Of a DNA stretch of 64,000 nt, positions 26,769 through 35,580 are shown in pieces. Each line of letters opens with the position of its first letter. Position 1 is the stretch's first letter. The notes under the pieces are model-generated. The model made no database searches. It had not been told where the DNA came from and worked only from the letters and a program-made list of their open reading frames with translations. Position numbers and translations under genes: made by a program. The DNA comes from Nostoc sp. UHCC 0302 (lineage in GTDB: Bacteria > Cyanobacteriota > Cyanobacteriia > Cyanobacteriales > Nostocaceae): assembly GCF_038096175.1 (NCBI RefSeq), contig NZ_CP151099.1, forward strand, positions 7,356,001 to 7,420,000, written 5' to 3'.

Positions 26769-26828
26769 TGTATAGACGCGTAGACGCTCGAAGAGCAGCT
26801 TTTCGTAAGAGTATAATCGCGTCTCTTA
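26769..26828. repeat. Palindromic repeat interrupted by a second repeat, after pilC
   Basis: TGTATAGACGCG and AATCGCGTCTCTTA are the two arms of a GTAGAGACGCG-type palindrome (compare 6538-6583). About 34 bp (starting TAGACGCTCGAAGAG) are inserted in its centre. It ends 6 bp before the pilC stop codon on the other strand and may serve as the pil operon terminator. Confidence 0.7.
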
Positions 26829-26833
26829 ATTAT

Positions 26834-28057
26834 CTAGCCTAGCTTTTCGAATACTTTAAACATAGGCAAATACATTGCTAGCAAAATGGTTCCAACCATT
26901 CCCCCTAGAACCACAATCATCACCGGTTCCAAAATACTGGTCATTGCTTTTACTGCTTGTTCAACTTCATCCTCATAGAAATCGGCAACTTTCATCAACA
27001 TTGCATCTAATTCTCCAGTTTCTTCTCCGATACTAATCATCTGAATTGCCATAGCCGGAAAAACACTATCTTTTTGTAAAGCAATGCTAATCATACCTCC
27101 TTGTTGAATCTCCATACGGGCTGCATCTATGGCATTAGCAATCACTTGATTTCCTGATGTATCTCGGACAATTTCTAAGCAAGTTAAGATTGGCACGCCT
27201 GAACGAGTCAAAGACCCAAAAGTACGGCTAAAACGGGCAACCGAAGATTTTTGAATCAAGTCACCAAATAATGGCATCTTGAGAGAAAGCCGATCAATTG
27301 TTATGCGACCAACAGGAGTTTTACCGTATTGTGTATAGGCAATTTTCAATCCTACAAGAACAGCGATAAGTACGAAAACCTTCGGACTTCTCAAAAATTG
27401 ACTAGCATCCATCAAGAATTGCGTTAAAGGTGGTAATTCAGTTCCAATTTCTGTAAAAATCTTCGCAAAAACCGGAATCAGAAAAATGGTCATGCCGAGA
27501 AAGATAGCAACTGCGATAAAACCAACGACTACTGGATAAGACAATGCAGATTTAATTTGGTTTTGTAAGCGGGCAACATCTTCTAACAACTTGGCTAAGC
27601 GATTCAATACTTCGTCTAGAACACCACCAACTTCGCCAGCTTGAATCATACTGACATATAACCCATCAAAGCAATCAGGATGCTTCCGCATTGACTCTGA
27701 AAGATTCATTCCGGTTTGGACATCGTTGCTAATGTCCACAAGAGCTTGTTTCAGTTTAGGATTACTACACTGTTCAGAAAGTACCCCCAGACTTCTAACG
27801 ATCGCAACACCCGCATTCATCAAAACGGCAAATTGACGGGAAAAAACTGCTTTGTCTTTAACAGAAACCTTAACGAGAGAATTCTGAAATTTTTTTAACT
27901 CCAAGCTTGGCTGAAAACCTTGGGATTGTTTGAGTTCTTGAACTACAAAACCTTTATCTCTAAGATTAGTACGGGCTTGCGCCAAAGATTCAGCAACAAG
28001 TTTTTCTGTTCTAGATTTTCCTTGTGAGTCTCGAACACGGGCAACGTAGGTAGGCAT
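26834..28057 (-). CDS. pilC: Type IV pilus inner-membrane platform protein PilC
   Basis: A 407-residue GspF/PilC family protein. It has two copies of the T2SF domain (about residues 70-195 and 275-395) with three membrane helices (near 170-190, 220-240 and 375-400). Phrases such as FSRQFAVLMNAGVAIVRSLG and SIGEETGELDAMLMKVADFYEDEV are typical. It forms the platform on which PilB and PilT act. It is third in pilB-pilT-pilC, 75 bp after pilT. Confidence 0.95.
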   Translation of the reverse strand: MPTYVARVRDSQGKSRTEKLVAESLAQARTNLRDKGFVVQELKQSQGFQPSLELKKFQNSLVKVSVKDKAVFSRQFAVLMNAGVAIVRSLGVLSEQCSNPKLKQALVDISNDVQTGMNLSESMRKHPDCFDGLYVSMIQAGEVGGVLDEVLNRLAKLLEDVARLQNQIKSALSYPVVVGFIAVAIFLGMTIFLIPVFAKIFTEIGTELPPLTQFLMDASQFLRSPKVFVLIAVLVGLKIAYTQYGKTPVGRITIDRLSLKMPLFGDLIQKSSVARFSRTFGSLTRSGVPILTCLEIVRDTSGNQVIANAIDAARMEIQQGGMISIALQKDSVFPAMAIQMISIGEETGELDAMLMKVADFYEDEVEQAVKAMTSILEPVMIVVLGGMVGTILLAMYLPMFKVFEKLG

Positions 28058-28132
28058 AAATCAATTCAAAATTCAAAATTGGGAATTAAGTCAATATTCC
28101 AAAGTCAAAAGCCTTTTATCTCCCTAGTTCCT

Positions 28133-29254
28133 TTAATGCGCTCTAGCAGCTGCGCCAGGTTTTGCACCTGCTGGTGGTGCAGTAGCACCGATAAGGCGCT
28201 GGATTTCATCTGGCTTAGAAGTTTTAGACATCGCCGCTTCAAAGGAGATTGTTCCTGCTTTGTAGTAATCAGCTAAAACCTTCTCCAGAGTTTGCATCCC
28301 CAATTTGCCACCAGTCTGAATAGCTGAGTAAATTTGAGATGTTTTGCCTTCTCGAATCAAGTTAGAAATAGCAGGAGTGACAATCAGAATTTCTTGAGCC
28401 ATCACCCGACCATACTCACCGGGTTTGGGGTTTTTCTTAGGTATCAAAGTCTGGCTAAATACCGCTACTAATGAGTTAGATAACTGCACCCGCACTTGGG
28501 TTTGTCTTTCATGGGGGAAAACGTCGATAATCCGGTCAACTGTCTGTGCAGCGGAACTTGTGTGTAGCGTACCAAATACCAAGTGTCCTGTTTCCGCAGC
28601 CGAAATTGCCAAAGAAATCGTTTCTAAATCGCGCATTTCTCCCACCAGAACAATATCTGGGTCTTCCCGCAAAGCTGCTTTCAAAGCATTGGCAAAGCTC
28701 TTAGTATCTTCACCCAGTTGTCGTTGGTGAACTAAGCTTTTAATTGGTTCATAAACAAATTCAATCGGGTCTTCCACCGTTAAAATGTGCTCTGCTTTGG
28801 TGCGGTTAATCAAGTCAATCATTGCCGCTAAAGTAGTTGTCTTTCCGGAACCTGTAGGGCCTGTTACCAGAATTAGTCCTCTAGGCTTATCCGACATTTC
28901 TCGCACTACATCTGGCAGACCTAATTTTTCAAAGTTAGGAATCTTAGAACTTAATGCCCGTAAGCAAGCAGCGTATGCACCACGCTCTTTATAAACATTC
29001 ACCCGGAAGCGAGCTAAACCTTTAACACCGTAGGAACAATCTAACTCCCAAGTCTGTTCCAAGGTTTTACGCTGAGTATTGTTGAGCATACTAAAAATCA
29101 GTCTTTGACACTGATCTGCCGTTAGTACATGCTCACCTATAGGGGTGAGTTTGCCACTGATGCGGAAGTAAGGAGGCAAACCTGCGGATAAATGCATATC
29201 CGAGCCACCCATTTCAATCAATTGCTCCATCAGGTCTTCAATCATCATTTCCAT
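28133..29254 (-). CDS. pilT: Type IV pilus retraction ATPase PilT
   Basis: A 373-residue hexameric ATPase that powers pilus retraction and twitching or hormogonium motility. It has Walker A GPTGSGKTTT (about 133), the Asp box LTVEDPIEF, Walker B DIVLVGEMRD and the His box GHLVFGTLHTSSAAQ. The AIRNLIRE-type motif reads AISNLIREGK. The start at ATG 29254 (MEMMIEDLMEQL) could also be the third-codon Met. The C-terminus is Ala/Pro-rich. Confidence 0.95.
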   Translation of the reverse strand: MEMMIEDLMEQLIEMGGSDMHLSAGLPPYFRISGKLTPIGEHVLTADQCQRLIFSMLNNTQRKTLEQTWELDCSYGVKGLARFRVNVYKERGAYAACLRALSSKIPNFEKLGLPDVVREMSDKPRGLILVTGPTGSGKTTTLAAMIDLINRTKAEHILTVEDPIEFVYEPIKSLVHQRQLGEDTKSFANALKAALREDPDIVLVGEMRDLETISLAISAAETGHLVFGTLHTSSAAQTVDRIIDVFPHERQTQVRVQLSNSLVAVFSQTLIPKKNPKPGEYGRVMAQEILIVTPAISNLIREGKTSQIYSAIQTGGKLGMQTLEKVLADYYKAGTISFEAAMSKTSKPDEIQRLIGATAPPAGAKPGAAARAH

Positions 29255-29642
29255 AGTTCTGCTTCCTTTTAATGTTTTATTTGTCCTTTGTCAGTTGTCA
29301 TTTGCTCAAAGTTACTAACTATCGGCCAATGACCAATACTTCTCTACGAGAGGCTGCGCCCTAAGCGTAGCTATGCCGCAGGCTTTACGACTTCTGTGCG
29401 AGACCGGAGGCGTTAGCGAAGCTTTCGCTTTAGCGATACGCTCAGTACAAGTGACCAATGACTATTAGCCCTCTTTTGTTACTCTGGGAAAAGAAAAATC
29501 AAAGCCAAATTTTGAACTGTAGATAGAACAGGCATTTGAGTGTTTATTTTCTAACACAATGGCTGAAATCATGGTTTTTTAGTAAAAGTCTTATGCTGTA
29601 AGCATTCCAGATTATTCTCTCCCGAAAGTGATAAAAGAGGGA
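29255..29642. repeat. pilB-pilT spacer with dispersed repeats
   Basis: The spacer holds heptamer-like units near 29279-29336, a 53-nt dispersed repeat at 29339-29391 and a piece GCGTTAGCGAAGCTTTCGCT at 29410-29429. No gene is seen. The 388-bp gap suggests that pilT-pilC may have its own promoter. Confidence 0.65.
29339..29391 (-). repeat. 53-nt dispersed repeat, copy 1
   Basis: Its inverse complement matches 37728-37780 with a single mismatch (core CCTGCGGCATAGCTACGCTT). It is GC-rich relative to the gap around it. Confidence 0.85.
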
Positions 29643-31655
29643 TTAGTCTTGAAACCGGGATGTCATACAGTAGGGGCAATCCAGCCATTCCGGTTTCAAT
29701 GTGGCATCGCAAGTCCGGCAGGTAAGGCCAGTCTTACGTTTGGCTTTTAACTCGGCTTCCAAACCAGTATCAGTAAAGGTCACGCGTTCTACTTCTTCTA
29801 GGGTGGTAGCACCTTGGCGCACTAAGTCCAAACTGTAAGCCAGCAAGGTTTTCATCCCCTCTTCTACTGCCACTTCTTTGATGCGTTCCGTGGGTGCTTC
29901 CTCGTTGATGAGAGTTTGCAGATTTTCAGTGACTCGCATGACTTCATAAACGCCACAACGTCCTTTGTAGCCGACACCATTACACGCTGGGCAAAGCTGA
30001 TTTTTACTTTTGGCTTCTGCGATCGCATCTAATGTCAAGGTGTTAGCTTTATAGAAGGTAATTCCCACATCAGAGGAAGCTGATAGACCATAACGAGCTA
30101 GTTCCTCGATTGTGGGCGTGTAGGGGACACGACATTCAGAACATACACGCCGCACCAAACGTTGAGCTAAAACGCCAATTAGGGAACTAGAAACCATGAA
30201 AGGCTCAATCCCCATTTCACCCAAACGAGCGATCGCACCTGGGGCATCATTGGTATGTAAGGTAGTTAATACTAAGTGACCGGTCAAGGCAGCCTCAATT
30301 GCTGTTTTTGCCGTTTCCTTGTCCCGTGTTTCACCCACCAGCAGCACATCTGGATCTTGCCGCAAGAAAGCCCGCAGGGCGGTAGCAAAATCCAGCCCTT
30401 TTTCCCGAATCACCTGTACTTGAGTAATCCCTGGAAGACTGTACTCAATTGGGTCTTCTACGGTACTGATATTAATTCCGGGATCGTTCTTTTCTGAGAG
30501 TGCAGAATACAGCGAAGTTGTTTTTCCAGAACCAGTTGGCCCAGTTACCAAAATTAGACCAAAGGGACGGCTAACCATATCTTGGACAATATGCAAAGTC
30601 TCCGGATCGGTAATTAACTTATTCAATCCCAGTTGGGTAGAGGAGTTATCCAAAATCCGCAGCACCACCTTTTCCCCGTAGCGACTGGGCAAGGTGTTCA
30701 CACGGAAGTCCACTTTACGTCCCTCAAACATCCGCCGAATGCGTCCATCTTGAGGTAAACGTCTTTCGGCAATATCTAAATTAGAAATAATTTTAAATCG
30801 GGCTGTTACTGCCGGGATGATTTTTTTCGGTAAGGGATCAAAAGCTTCACGCAGTACCCCATCTTTCCGAAAGCGAATGCGTAAGTTTTCTTCTTGCGGT
30901 TCGATATGAATATCAGAAACCTTCTCATGCAAGGCTTTAGCTAGGATTCTGTTGACTAGGTTGATGACTGGGGCATCCTCCGCACCCTTCATCGCTGCCC
31001 CTAGATCAGCCTCCATTTCTTCAGGAGCATCTGAAATATCTAGATTTCCGAGATTTTCTAAATCCTGATTAATATCTGTAAACTTTTCTTGTTCTAGGTG
31101 CTTTTGGCGAACAGCCAGTTCATCTAAGTATTGGTTAATTAGCTGCTGGTAATCCTCCTGCGTAATCACCATGCGCTGCAATGCTAACCCTTGCGGACGC
31201 AAGATGCGATTGAGTTCATCAGAAGCCTCTAGATTATCCGGAGCGACCATCGCCACTAAAACTGAGGGCGGTTTTTGATCCTCTTGTTTCGACAGTGGTA
31301 CTAACCGATGGCGACGACAAATATCCACTGGGATCAGGGTTTCAATTAGGTTCCCCACCATCGTGTTGCCAACTTGGTTGACTTCCGGATCAAGGAATTC
31401 AACTCCGTATAGTATTTTAAGTTCAAATAGCTGCTGTTTCTTGTATTGCCTGAGCAACTCAGGTGATAGTTGTTGCCCAGTAATTGACTCTAATACTTCT
31501 GTTAACGGTATGCCAGATTTGCGGCTTTCAATTAGTGCTTGCCTCATCTGTTCGCTATTGATATAGCCGGATTGCACTAGCTTGTTGCCGAAAGGCGAAA
31601 ACTCTGTTCTGGTAGTTAAAGCGGTACTGCGCCGTTGTGGTGACGAGGAAGTCAT
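29643..31655 (-). CDS. pilB: Type IV pilus extension ATPase PilB
   Basis: A 670-residue ATPase that powers pilus assembly; in cyanobacteria it is needed for motility and DNA uptake. It has an N-terminal MshEN-type domain (about 20-170) and a GspE ATPase core with Walker A GPTGSGKTTS (about 372), STVEDPIEYSLPG, DVLLVGETRD and GHLVLTTLHTNDAPGAI. A zinc site is formed by CSEC and CPAC. A second CxxC pair at the C-terminus (CRTC and CPYC, last 25 residues) looks like an added zinc ribbon. It is the first gene of pilB-pilT-pilC. Confidence 0.96.
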   Translation of the reverse strand: MTSSSPQRRSTALTTRTEFSPFGNKLVQSGYINSEQMRQALIESRKSGIPLTEVLESITGQQLSPELLRQYKKQQLFELKILYGVEFLDPEVNQVGNTMVGNLIETLIPVDICRRHRLVPLSKQEDQKPPSVLVAMVAPDNLEASDELNRILRPQGLALQRMVITQEDYQQLINQYLDELAVRQKHLEQEKFTDINQDLENLGNLDISDAPEEMEADLGAAMKGAEDAPVINLVNRILAKALHEKVSDIHIEPQEENLRIRFRKDGVLREAFDPLPKKIIPAVTARFKIISNLDIAERRLPQDGRIRRMFEGRKVDFRVNTLPSRYGEKVVLRILDNSSTQLGLNKLITDPETLHIVQDMVSRPFGLILVTGPTGSGKTTSLYSALSEKNDPGINISTVEDPIEYSLPGITQVQVIREKGLDFATALRAFLRQDPDVLLVGETRDKETAKTAIEAALTGHLVLTTLHTNDAPGAIARLGEMGIEPFMVSSSLIGVLAQRLVRRVCSECRVPYTPTIEELARYGLSASSDVGITFYKANTLTLDAIAEAKSKNQLCPACNGVGYKGRCGVYEVMRVTENLQTLINEEAPTERIKEVAVEEGMKTLLAYSLDLVRQGATTLEEVERVTFTDTGLEAELKAKRKTGLTCRTCDATLKPEWLDCPYCMTSRFQD

Positions 31656-32013
31656 AAATGAGCAATGATTAGGGAAACCTCTGATTCAAGTATTCCCAGC
31701 CGAAAGACAGAATTCTCATTTACGAAAAAAGTTCTATGTGCTGATCATCTCAAACTTTTGGTTGAGTCTTGATTTTTGGAAGTGTAACAGCACAGGTTCT
31801 ATGAGTAGCTAGCATGCGTCCTGGCAAAAGCCGCCACACTGACTTCTCACTTTACAAAATGAAGCGTATTTGTAACGCCAGTTACCTACAACAGTAAACC
31901 TGTCTAAGCATTCTCATACAATTTTCGGCTTGATTCGTAGGTTAACCTGAGTTCGGGATAAGGAAAGGGACAGGTAGTAAGCTGAAAATAACGTCAAATC
32001 CAGCACCTGTCCT

Positions 32014-32914
32014 ATGTTTAGTTTAGAATTTTTGTTCTGCCATGTAGATGATTTTTGTAAGGCGTTTGAAAGCCAATGGCACAAAAAGCTGTTGGTACAT
32101 CGAGGAATAAGACGGATTCGGGCTAGAAGTCTGTGTTTGAGTGAAATAATGACGATACTGATTGCATTTCATCAAAATCACTACCGGAATTTCAAGCATT
32201 TTTATTTGAATCATGTCAAACAGCAATGGAGTTGTGCTTTTCCGGGACTGCCGAGTTATCAACGATTCATTGAATGGATACCATCAACCTTGATACCTTT
32301 GTGCGTTTACCTGAAGCATTGTTTTGGACGGTGTACGGGTATCGGTTTTATCGATTCAACATGTCTGAAGGTCTGCCATAATCGTCGGATTTCTCGGCAT
32401 AAGGTTTTTGAAGGTTTAGCAGTTCGTGGAAAGACTTCTGTGGATTGGTTTTTCGGGTTTAAGCAACATAAAAGTCGTCAATGAACTTGGTCAACTCTTA
32501 AATGTGGTTCTTACTCCTGGTAATATTGATGACCGTCAACCAGTTCCCGATTTCCTCAGTGATCTGTTTGGCAAAATATTTGGCGTTAGCGAAGCTCACC
32601 GAAGGTATCGCGGATATGTCTCTCAAAAACTGGCTTCTCAACTTTTGCAAGAGTTCGACATTAAATTTTTTGCCAAACCCCGTCGCAACATGAAAAACTA
32701 TTTGATGCATCTCCATGATAAGCTCTTATCCCGTAAACGCTCCATTATTGAGACTATTAACGATCAACTTAAGAATATTTCTCAAATCGAACATTCTAGA
32801 CACCGAAGCCCCGTTAATTTCTGCGTTAACGTTCTGTGCGGATTAATCGCTTATTGCCATCAACCTAACAAACCCAGCCTTCAAATGGAATGGCTTTTAC
32901 CTCAATCTGCTTAA
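32014..32914 (+). pseudogene. IS982 transposase, frameshifted and repeat-interrupted
   Basis: The first frame (32014-32484) carries LSEIMTILIAFHQNHYRNFK, GIGFIDSTCLKVCHNRRI and GLAVRGKTSVDWFFGFK, all IS982 landmarks including the first catalytic Asp. A shift near 32460-32475 moves to the frame NELGQLLNVVLTPGNIDDRQ, which runs to 32914. Where the family has GDKGYVSQKL with the second Asp, this copy reads GVSEAHRRYRGYVSQKL. A repeat piece (GCGTTAGCGAAGCTCACCGA) has replaced the Asp and added about eight residues. Confidence 0.85.
32582..32611 (+). repeat. Dispersed repeat piece inside IS982 transposase
   Basis: GGCGTTAGCGAAGCTCACCG then AAGGTATCGC. It is related to the piece at 29410-29429 (GCGTTAGCGAAGCTTTCGCT), and its ACCGAAGGTATCG tail recurs near 48159. 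It is in frame within the transposase. Confidence 0.7.
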
Positions 32915-33115
32915 CCCGAACTCAGGTTAGGTTACTCTATTCAGAACACAGTTCTTTTGAAGGAATAATACTAATTGAGAAATAGTTAAATTTTAAGTAG
33001 TAATTCGTTAAAAATTCACCCCTGGCTATGAATAAGGGGCGAATGAGACTGAGCGCTACTCTTCCAAAATACTTAAGTAGGTAGGCACCGAAATTTTCTA
33101 CTATGTAACAAAATC

Positions 33116-33787
33116 TTAAGTTGATAATCTAGAGCTAAATTTTACACGATGTGTGTTGTGATTGTTTTTTTTTCCTCTAGCTTGAACACCATTGATGACG
33201 GCGTAAGCGAGATCTAGCTCATCATCAAATGCTTGCCCGGATAACTCATCTTTCTTGAGATGTTGCCATTCCAATTCAATTGGATTCATTTCTGAGCAAT
33301 ATTTCGGGAGAAAAAAGATGTACAAACCCTGACTTTCCCATTTTTTCCACAATTGTTGAACTTCTTGGCAGCGATGTATTGGCCCGTTATCTTGCACAAT
33401 CACGCTGATACGTCCAGTTTCTTGGGCTTGTTTGGCTTCTTTCTCCATCATTTCTATATAAGATTTACGGTCAACACCACCGATAACTAAACCGTAAACA
33501 AAACTGATTAAAGGTTGGAGAAGCCCGATAATACTTAATCTGCGACCACGGCGTTTAGTCTGTTCTAACCGTTTTTGCTCACCTCTAAAGTAATATGTAT
33601 AACTAGGTTCGCTCCACATACAGAACCCTGACTCGTCTAGGTATTTCAGGTCTATTTCACCAGTGGCAGCAGCTAATTCCAACATGTCTAGGTCTGCTTG
33701 CTTGTTTGCTCGTGCTACTGGGTCTTGTTTTCCTTTATGGCTTTTCCTTGTCCGTTTCCAATCGACCCCCTTTTTTTGAGTACCCGT
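33116..33787 (-). CDS. IS630 transposase, catalytic part (-1 frame)
   Basis: After the -1 shift near 33765-33785, the frame runs through KQDPVARANKQADLDMLEL to the DDE triad: KYLDESGFCMW (Asp), VIVQDNGPIHR (Asp) and EMNPIELEWQHLKK (Glu). It ends at 33116. No further break is seen. The separate ATG at 33685 is internal to this domain and need not be used. Confidence 0.8.
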   Translation of the reverse strand, partial: TGTQKKGVDWKRTRKSHKGKQDPVARANKQADLDMLELAAATGEIDLKYLDESGFCMWSEPSYTYYFRGEQKRLEQTKRRGRRLSIIGLLQPLISFVYGLVIGGVDRKSYIEMMEKEAKQAQETGRISVIVQDNGPIHRCQEVQQLWKKWESQGLYIFFLPKYCSEMNPIELEWQHLKKDELSGQAFDDELDLAYAVINGVQARGKKNNHNTHRVKFSSRLST

Positions 33788-34194
33788 CTTAATCTGTCGG
33801 CACTCATCTCAACGTTGCGTTCTGTTTTCAACTTCAAAGCTAACTGAGAACTATTGTATGTGCGTGGCTCGTTTCTGAGGCATTCTTCTAAAAATATCAT
33901 GTCATCCTCAAGCCACTTTGGTTTCCCCCCTCGCCCAGGAGATTCCCAAAGCCCTTCTGTGCCCAGTTTTTGCCATTGATGCAAAACTTTTGTGACTGTT
34001 TTTTTGTGACAATCAAAGTGATCTGCTATCTTCTCTACATACCAACCATGTGCATTTAGCCTGATTATTTCCGCCCTGTCTTTGACTTTCTGTGGTACAT
34101 CCTGTTTTCTCAGATTTAGTAAAGTTTGGTCTTGCTCAGGAGTCAGAAATACCCTTAAACGCGCACCCATACACCAACTACCTTGTAGATGCAT
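33715..34194 (-). CDS. IS630 transposase, N-terminal part (frame 0)
   Basis: A 159-residue frame with two helix-turn-helix-like segments (LRKQDVPQKVKDRAEIIRLN and IADHFDCHKKTVTKVLHQWQ) and a winged linker (LWESPGRGGKPKWLEDDM). It begins upstream of a conserved MGARLRVFLTPEQD; the ATG at MGARL is the likelier start. It reads VLKKRGS over an A7 run; a -1 shift gives VLKKKGVDWKRTRKSHKGKQ, the expected continuation. Confidence 0.8.
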   Translation of the reverse strand: MHLQGSWCMGARLRVFLTPEQDQTLLNLRKQDVPQKVKDRAEIIRLNAHGWYVEKIADHFDCHKKTVTKVLHQWQKLGTEGLWESPGRGGKPKWLEDDMIFLEECLRNEPRTYNSSQLALKLKTERNVEMSADRLRRVLKKRGSIGNGQGKAIKENKTQ

Positions 34195-34453
34195 TATCAG
34201 TCTTTACATATCTTAACATAGCTGACTTTTTTGGCACCTACCTACTTACTCTTAGAGTTACTCTACTCATTCGGGTTACCACCCCAGACACATCTACGCT
34301 AATGCGTTCACCATTTGTCACAATAATGAGGACGGTGACATCACTCCAGAAACTTGACGGCAGCAAAATCAACCTCAGTTGTCAGTTGTAAATAACAACG
34401 ATCGCAAACTGTGGAGATACACTGCCGTAAATAGTATCTGGGATGAGTAGATA

Positions 34454-35200
34454 ATGATGGATGAAAATAAACAGGTCAACAATACAAGCCAGCAATTGGG
34501 TGAACCAACAGAGGTAAAGCAAGCAATTATGAGCGACTCCCCAACCCAAATTAATTACAACGAACCTGGCAGCGAGGTTACTGAGCAAGTGGCAGCCCCA
34601 AACAATGTATCTGGAGATACGGCGCTTACACCAGACAATGGCGTCGCTGCAAGTGAGAAGACTGAAGCGCAAACGGCAGCTTTAGCAGAATTGACTCAAC
34701 AAATCGAGTCCCTCAAAGCGCAGTTAGAAGAGCGTAGTACTCAATATATGCGGATTGCCGCTGATTTTGAGAATTACCGTAAACGCACTAGCAAAGAAAA
34801 AGAAGAGCTAGAAGTGCAAATGAAGCGGAACACGATTCTGGAATTGCTACCAGTAGTCGATAATTTTGAGCGGGCGCGATCGCACCTCAAACCGCAAACT
34901 GATGGCGAGATGACAATTCACAAAAGTTATCAAGGCGTTTACAAACAATTAGTGGATTCTCTGAAGCGCTTAGGTGTATCACCAATGCGTCCTGAAGGCC
35001 AAGAGTTTGATCCCAACCTCCATGAAGCAGTAATGCGGGAACCTACGGATGAACATCCTGAAGGAACAGTGTTAGAAGAGTTAGTGCGCGGATATTACTT
35101 GGGTGAGCGCGTGTTGCGCCATGCAATGGTCAAAGTAGCTGCTCCAAAGGAAGATACACCTTCTGTGGAGGAAGATCAGTCGAGTCCAGCCAACAGTTAA
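34454..35200 (+). CDS. grpE: GrpE nucleotide-exchange factor
   Basis: A 248-residue GrpE that releases ADP from DnaK. The N-terminal 75 residues are a poorly conserved acidic and polar tail. A long helix follows (about 75-125, with the conserved [16 protein letters not shown]), then the beta-wing domain ([33 protein letters not shown]). The start is ATG 34454 or the next codon ATG. No CIRCE operator is visible upstream. A hairpin terminator lies between it and dnaK. Confidence 0.95.
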   Translation: MMDENKQVNNTSQQLGEPTEVKQAIMSDSPTQINYNEPGSEVTEQVAAPNNVSGDTALTPDNGVAASEKTEAQTAALAELTQQIESLKAQLEERSTQYMRIAADFENYRKRTSKEKEELEVQMKRNTILELLPVVDNFERARSHLKPQTDGEMTIHKSYQGVYKQLVDSLKRLGVSPMRPEGQEFDPNLHEAVMREPTDEHPEGTVLEELVRGYYLGERVLRHAMVKVAAPKEDTPSVEEDQSSPANS

Positions 35201-35580
35201 GCTGTACCGCTCGCCTCGCTGACCAAAAGTGCCTGGGTTCTAGCAAGGCGAGTATTTTTACGGAGGCATTGGGATGATGAGGAGAGAAGTCTGAGCAGTT
35301 CGCGGAGCGTCTCCGACAGGAGAAGAGAGGAAGCCTCGGCTCAGAACTTCGCAGGGATGAGGGAAAAGAGAATAATTGTCTACTTACCTCTCCCACAGCC
35401 CCCAACCCCAAATGGAGCGACGGACACTTTGCTAAAGCCGGGAAACCCGCCCACATAAGTGTCCTCCCCTAGCCCCACTCCCCATCTCCAACAGAGGTTA
35501 TCTGCTAAACCTGGGTTCGTAGCAAAAAGATAGTCCGCGACACATTACAGCATAAGAACTCAGGAATAATACTGGTAAGT
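35201..35580. other. grpE-dnaK spacer
   Basis: 380 bp. It begins with a terminator hairpin, continues with repeat-like pieces (CGCGGAGCGTCTCCGACAGG at 35297-35316, GGGAAACCCGCC at 35440-35451) and ends with the dnaK leader. No CIRCE inverted repeat and no gene are seen. Confidence 0.6.
35210..35258 (+). terminator. Terminator after grpE
   Basis: CTCGCCTCGCT (35210-35220) pairs with AGCAAGGCGAG (35242-35252) with one G-T pair, followed by TATTTTTA. It may attenuate rather than fully separate grpE from dnaK. Confidence 0.7.

Larger units (their letters stand above)
31945..32927 (+). mobile_element. IS982-family insertion sequence (defective)
   Basis: About 983 bp with inverted ends ACCTGAGTTCGGGATAAG and (inverse of right end) ACCTGAGTTCGGGTTAAG. 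It is flanked by a 7-bp direct repeat TAGGTTA (31938-31944 and 32928-32934), a target duplication of the expected size. The transposase frame is broken (see the pseudogene entry). It lies upstream of pilB, divergent from it, about 290 bp from the pilB start. Confidence 0.9.
33076..34246 (-). mobile_element. IS630-family insertion sequence, possibly intact
   Basis: About 1.17 kb with ends AGTAGGTAGGCACCGAAA (left) and AGTAGGTAGGTGCCAAAA (inverse of right), flanked by TA on both sides (33074-33075 and 34247-34248). The transposase is split by a single -1 site at seven A residues followed by G, so it could be expressed by frameshifting. It sits 205 bp upstream of grpE and is a different subgroup from the 12.3-kb copy. 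Confidence 0.88.

Noticed and set aside
34249-35580. CIRCE operator for grpE or dnaK
   Set aside because: I looked for TTAGCACTC-N9-GAGTGCTAA upstream of both genes and found no match.
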